From Sinonovacula constricta (taxonomy: Eukaryota > Mollusca > Bivalvia > Cardiida > Solecurtidae), in NCBI GenBank assembly GCA_007844125.1, contig CM017573.1:8219179-8283178 (forward strand): 64,000 bases of DNA. Reading direction: 5' to 3'. Positions 59,561 to 64,000 of this stretch are shown in pieces. The position numbers were made by a program, and so were the translations under genes. The notes below the pieces were generated by a model. It did no database searches. It was not told the DNA's origin and worked only from the letters and a program-made list of their open reading frames with translations. Positions within the stretch are counted from its first letter, which is position 1; each line of letters begins with the position of its first letter.

Positions 59561-61340
59561 CAGATTAAACCTATTAATGCAAAGAATTATCTGAATGTAA
59601 ATGGACTTTCGAGATTTCTATTATATTATATTTATATATATTATATAAATAAAAATATCAGATGTTTATATATTAAAGGTGGTATCCAATTTGTCTAAAT
59701 TACATATATCTCACCCACTGTTTTGGGAATTTTTGCACAACTTTCTTGCATAAACTCACTATTTAGTCCAAGTAAGGACAATTTTTGAAACTGCCTTATT
59801 TATTAGTAAATGCAGTCTCTCAAGTAGAAAATGCATGTTTGTAATGATGAGTGGGGTGTTGTGCTTCACTTTTCGCTTGGCTAGATGACATCAGAATCTT
59901 CAACATCATGGATATTTTCAGTATACAATAATTAGTCTAAACTTTTGGATACCACCATTAATTGTATTGTCAAAAAAGGTTTTAATAACAATAAATCATG
60001 ATAATAATTATAGGTAGGATTTACCCTGCAAAGATTTTTTGTGTGACAACTGTCACATAAATCTAGGACATAAATAGATTTTTATATTTTTGTTCTAATT
60101 TTGTATGTTTTGTTTTATATTATTATTGGTGAATGAATGATAAATGTATTTGTCCAGACTAGGAATGGAACCAAAGAGAATAGGCGGGTTACTGCAATTT
60201 TCATATAAAGCTGAAACCTGTATAGCATACTTTTATTTTTTCAGTTACCATGACATGAAAACATTTCTTTAGAGACGGTTAACCTTTAAATTCAACAACA
60301 AGGGCCAGCCAACAGAAGCACAGCTGTCAGGAAGGCAGAGAGGAAATATCAGTTATTTGCAGTCCTTTGAAAAAGATTAAATATTATTAAAAGATTTTGA
60401 ATTTTCAGTCTGTTTCAGTATTGCTTTCTTAGTGGTAAACCATTTCTTAAATTTTACTATACACAAAACACATCACAAGGCAGGATTATGTTAAATATTG
60501 TTTATTTCTCCATATAATCTACAAAATAATTTGACAGTTGACAAACATCAGCATAGCAGAAGAATCTAATTTACTTACCAAATCACATGTTTAAAACTTT
60601 AAAAGAACCACTTAATGGCACATTTATCGAGTGCTTGCACATGGACAATTTATATCAAATGGTAAAGGGAGAATAAAATATGTGCTAATATTATACATAT
60701 AATTATTAAGATTTGATGAGAAACAACTTTAATAAATTATTTGACTTTTATTTCTATTAAAAAGACAATGGTGTTGCATAATCATTGTCTGCATATTTAA
60801 ATTTATATGTATTTGTATTTATTTGTCATAAATGCATTTTTCATTCCACATCATAATATTTTCTGCACATTAAATATAAAGCTGTGTTCTTGCTTAAGCA
60901 CCTTAACATGAATGAAATGGAAAAAGAATAAAATGATTAGCAATACATATTTATTCTTGTTTGTTCTGACAACATAAATTAAAAAGTATGCTAAAAGCCA
61001 GAGCAAGTAAGAGTGTCATCTCTGGATGCAAGATTTAATAGTTTTAAACCCTTGAGCCATGTTGAAAGTTTTCACACTGTTAGAAGAAATGTTATAATAT
61101 ATGTAAAGTAGGTACTAAAGCAGGTTGTAATTTAATACAGACACTTTGTTAGTTTTAAATCATGGACCCAATTATTTCTAAAATTAAGTATTAAATAGTG
61201 TGTGAGTTAGGCCTTGGTTCTGTATTGTTACTAATCCAATGGCTCTTAACTGATTCAGTTTAGTTGATGAATAACCCTACTGCAACTAAAACATATATCA
61301 TTTGTTAAATTGGTATGTTTGTTATTTTAGCTAATTTTTA
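59561..61340. other. AT-rich stretch with one possible terminal exon
   Basis: 60273-60380 follows TTTCTTTAG and reads RRLTFKFNNKGQPTEAQLSG to a stop, with ATTAAA next to it. It fits phase 0 after exon 58075-58136. Otherwise nothing is recognised. Confidence 0.35.
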
Positions 61341-61350
61341 GCTAATTAGT

Positions 61351-61393
61351 CCCCTACCGGTGCTCACACTGGAGGGGACTATAGGTTTACCCT

Positions 61394-61425
<32 letters not shown>

Positions 61426-61760
61426 CTGTCTGTCTGTCCGCTAAAAATCTGGATCCTTTGATAACTTAAAAACTATTAAAGCTAGGTGCATGAAACTTGG
61501 TGTGTTAATAGGTAGCAATGTGTACAACATGCAACATTTAGGTCGCTACCTTGAAGGTCAAGGTCACAGCATGACCTTGAAGCAAAATCGTGTCCGGCCC
61601 ATAACTTCATTATTTGAAGTTGGATTTTAAAACTATTTCACAGAAATGATCACCATATTGAGATGACGTGTCGCGAACAACATTTGGGTCGATACCTTGA
61701 AGGTCAAGGTCACAGCATGACCTTGCAGCAAAATCGTGTCCGGCCCATAACTTTGTTATT
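61351..61760. repeat. Mollusc interspersed repeat with TCAG/TCTG tracts
   Basis: Begins CCCTACCGGTGCTCACACTG, then GTCAGTCAGTCAG and TCTGTCTGTC tracts. The phrase ACCTTGAAGGTCAAGGTCAC occurs twice about 140 bp apart (61550s and 61690s), so it contains at least two internal repeat units. Confidence 0.85.
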
Positions 61761-61959
61761 TTCTTAATTTTCTTATGTTTTGTGGTCGATATTTTCACGC
61801 CTTTATCTGACATAAATTGCAAATAATCAAATGATAGGGCCAAATTCACTCCTATTGACATTGTTTTCAAAACATTGGAGACAAACAATAAGATCAGTTA
61901 ATAATATAAAAACATGGTATATTGAAATGATGCTACATAAGGTAAAAAAACAGACAATC

Positions 61960-62125
61960 GGTCAAGTGTCCTTTGTTCAGGGTAAAAAGGGTGTCAGTTG
62001 TCAACAGATAACGGGTGTCCTTTGTTTACAGGTTAATTATAGAACGATTTTCCTTTGGGGAATATTGATGGGTCCATTGAAAGCAGGTGTCTGCTGTTCT
62101 CAGGTGTCCCTTAGCTCAGGCTGAC
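61960..62125. repeat. Repeat of GGTGTCCTTTGTT motif
   Basis: GTGTCCTTTGTT, GGTGTCCTTTGTTTACAG and GGTGTCCCTTAGCTCAG recur with intervening sequence. Looks like a degenerate interspersed repeat. It directly follows the mollusc repeat. Confidence 0.5.
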
Positions 62126-62129
62126 ATGT

Positions 62130-63440
62130 ATATGTATCTGTAGATTTCCTCGTTTAGTACTTCATTTTTAAGCCATAATTGTACATACAAATACAGACTT
62201 CAACCTCAAATTAATTATAAATAGCAATAAACAAGAGCATATGATAATTAAAGAACTTTTTGAGGGACCGGTTGGGGACTACTGTATTGCCTGCAATACT
62301 ATCAAATGCTTGTTGCTTTATGTCTTAAAAATGCACACTGAATCAGAAAAACAAATACAGCTTATTCCTAGTCAATACAAATATATAACTAAAACTATAT
62401 ATTTTTATTTGTATATATTTTTATTTGTTAATACTTAAAACATACATGTATTGTTGTGACTAGTTTAACTCTGAACTTTGGCATGTATACATTGTCAAAA
62501 CAACATACAACAATAGAGAAACGTTCTGTCAATAAAAATAAACTTACTGCATCAAACATACATAAACAATTCAGATAATGGAGTTTCTACATTTACTCAA
62601 TTTATAATTAGTATACCAAAATATGTAAACCAGGGTTCCCTTGATATGACATGTTGAAACTATATGTCAGCAGTAGGTTATAAGCTCTTTCAATAATGTA
62701 GGATATAATTATATCAAAATTAAACACACGCCAAGAAGACAACACCTTCAATGTTGTTAGTTGTTTTATGTGATCTTTTTCTCAAAATTCTGATATAATA
62801 AAAAAAAGGTTGACATCTAACAACTCAATAGTAGAGCAGAGCAACAGGCATGGGGCAGAGACGTCTCTGGGTCAGGGGATTCATCACTGTTGTGTTATTC
62901 CTAAAATCAGTATACAAAGACAATTAAGTGCATACTCTATAGGAAACAGTATAATCTAATTATACTTATGTTCAAATATTAATAGGTGATCGTGGTTCTC
63001 TTTTTCTTTCCAATTTGAGATCCCCTAAACACTTAAACTTTTCCACCACCATTCTTTGAGCAGTCTTCCTTCTGTGTCTCCAAGCAACAACTTATTTATT
63101 TTAGTTAAATATTTTGTCTTTCTCCGTGGAGTTTTGGCAAATACAAGCCATAATAAATACAACCAGTTACACAGTATAAGCTATGGAAGTATTTATGGAA
63201 AAAAGGGCAGCAAAAATTGGGCCTAAATGGGACGTTGTCTAGGAATTCGGGTTCTTTGTTTACACGTGGTTACGATATGTTTACTACCGATTCATGGAAA
63301 ACTCAAAGCAGGCAATGAATACACATACAAAGAAGATATTTAACTTCAATCCATTTTAAGTTGATTCATTTTCTCTGTTTTATTTGTCAGCTTTATGCTA
63401 TTTTTTTTATGTGAAACCCTGACCGGATGTCTTTCTATAA
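62130..63440. other. Intergenic, nothing recognised
   Basis: AT-rich, with no paired splice sites forming an open frame and no repeat I can place. Confidence 0.45.
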
Positions 63441-63441
63441 A

Positions 63442-63515
63442 TCCCGGTGGTGGCGCTGCGAAATTGGAAGATATTCACGCACCTTGCGGAGTCGGCGGTC
63501 CCGTTATAATATGTC
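63442..63515 (-). repeat. Inverted repeat arm, right
   Basis: Inverse of 57799-57887 (CGGTGGTGGCGCTGC and GGCGGTCCCGTTATAATATG). Confidence 0.55.
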
Positions 63516-63786
63516 TTTGGAAATATAGATGGCTCATACAAGCTGTGAAACCTACTTGACATATACATTTATTTATATTTATTACATTGTGTTCAGTGCA
63601 ATACAATAGTATAGGCAAATATGTTTATACACATATATGGTGTAACTTTGACTTACCTGTTCCATGACTCTTGTTCCTCTGGTTTCATTTTCTCTCATTA
63701 CAGTTTTTATTTGTAAACATGCATTTAAAGTAATTTTTCACAGTAATTACTTTTAAGGTTCTTGCATTATAGAAATGTTTTATCAG

Positions 63787-64000
63787 TCCCCTACCGGTGT
63801 TCACACTGGAGGGGACTATAGGTTTACCCTCCGTCCATCAGTCCGTCAGTCAGTCAGTAAGTCAGTCTGTCTGTCTGTCTGTCCGCTACAAATCTGGATC
63901 CTTTGATAACTTAAAAACTAATAAAGCTAGTCGCATGAAACTTGGTATGTTAATAGGTAGCAATGTGTACAATATGCACGCGCAACATTTGGGTCCCTAC
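63787..64000. repeat. Second copy of the mollusc interspersed repeat, cut by window end
   Basis: Direct-orientation match to the start of 61351-61760 (CCCTACCGGTGTTCACACTG, then the TCAG and TCTG tracts and CTGGATCCTTTGATAAC). Confidence 0.85.

Overview
The window is animal nuclear DNA, most likely from a bivalve mollusc. It is AT-rich and intron-rich, and dominated by repeats. Pointers to a bivalve are a 145-bp tandem repeat bounded by GCTCACCTGA/TCAGGTGAGC ends, a repeat opening with CCCTACCGGTG followed by TCAGTCAGTCAG and TCTGTCTG runs, tRNA-derived SINEs with a typical mollusc 3' body, and MULE-derived genes carrying FLYWCH or PHD fingers. Assignment to a species is not possible from the sequence alone.

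1-8401 is a BEL/Pao LTR retrotransposon on the minus strand. Its LTRs are almost identical, but its reading frame is broken in three places. It sits in an exon of a small-exon minus-strand gene (8402-9060). 9290-14040 holds a SINE, a decayed MULE transposase gene (9546-10607, minus), PHD-finger exons (10772-12870) and a 145-bp repeat array in the intron between those PHD exons. 14740-16422 holds a 740-bp foldback palindrome and an 847-bp TTAA-flanked MITE. 17497-19178 is a second MULE pseudogene (plus) with several stops. 22866-24146 is a third relative (minus) whose exons are all open: FLYWCH, the first part of a MULE domain, then PHD, with the catalytic core missing. A small psq-type HTH gene (24246-25125, plus) follows, with a Harbinger-like MITE in its intron.

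26376-27106 and 47825-52025 are paralogous segments. The second is interrupted by a hairpin-rich insert and by a 5'-truncated LINE, and the first provides the matching empty site. 28342-30065 holds small decayed coding fragments. 30657-36654 is the most striking gene: three exons with consistent phases encode an uninterrupted protein of about 1460 residues, with two CxxC...HxxC fingers, a PIN/FEN-like acidic nuclease-type region and a C-terminal CXC (tesmin-like) cysteine cluster.

38424-46936 is a degenerate Ty3/gypsy element (minus) with 548-549-bp LTRs and a 4-bp TSD. 52613-53946 is a 58-bp minisatellite of 23 units. 54306-59560 is an unrecognised plus-strand multi-exon gene, carrying in one intron an inverted second copy of the TTAA MITE. 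The right end is largely repeats.

Most of the coding capacity belongs to mobile elements or their relatives. The two loci most likely to be functional host or element-derived genes are 30657-36654 and 22866-24146.
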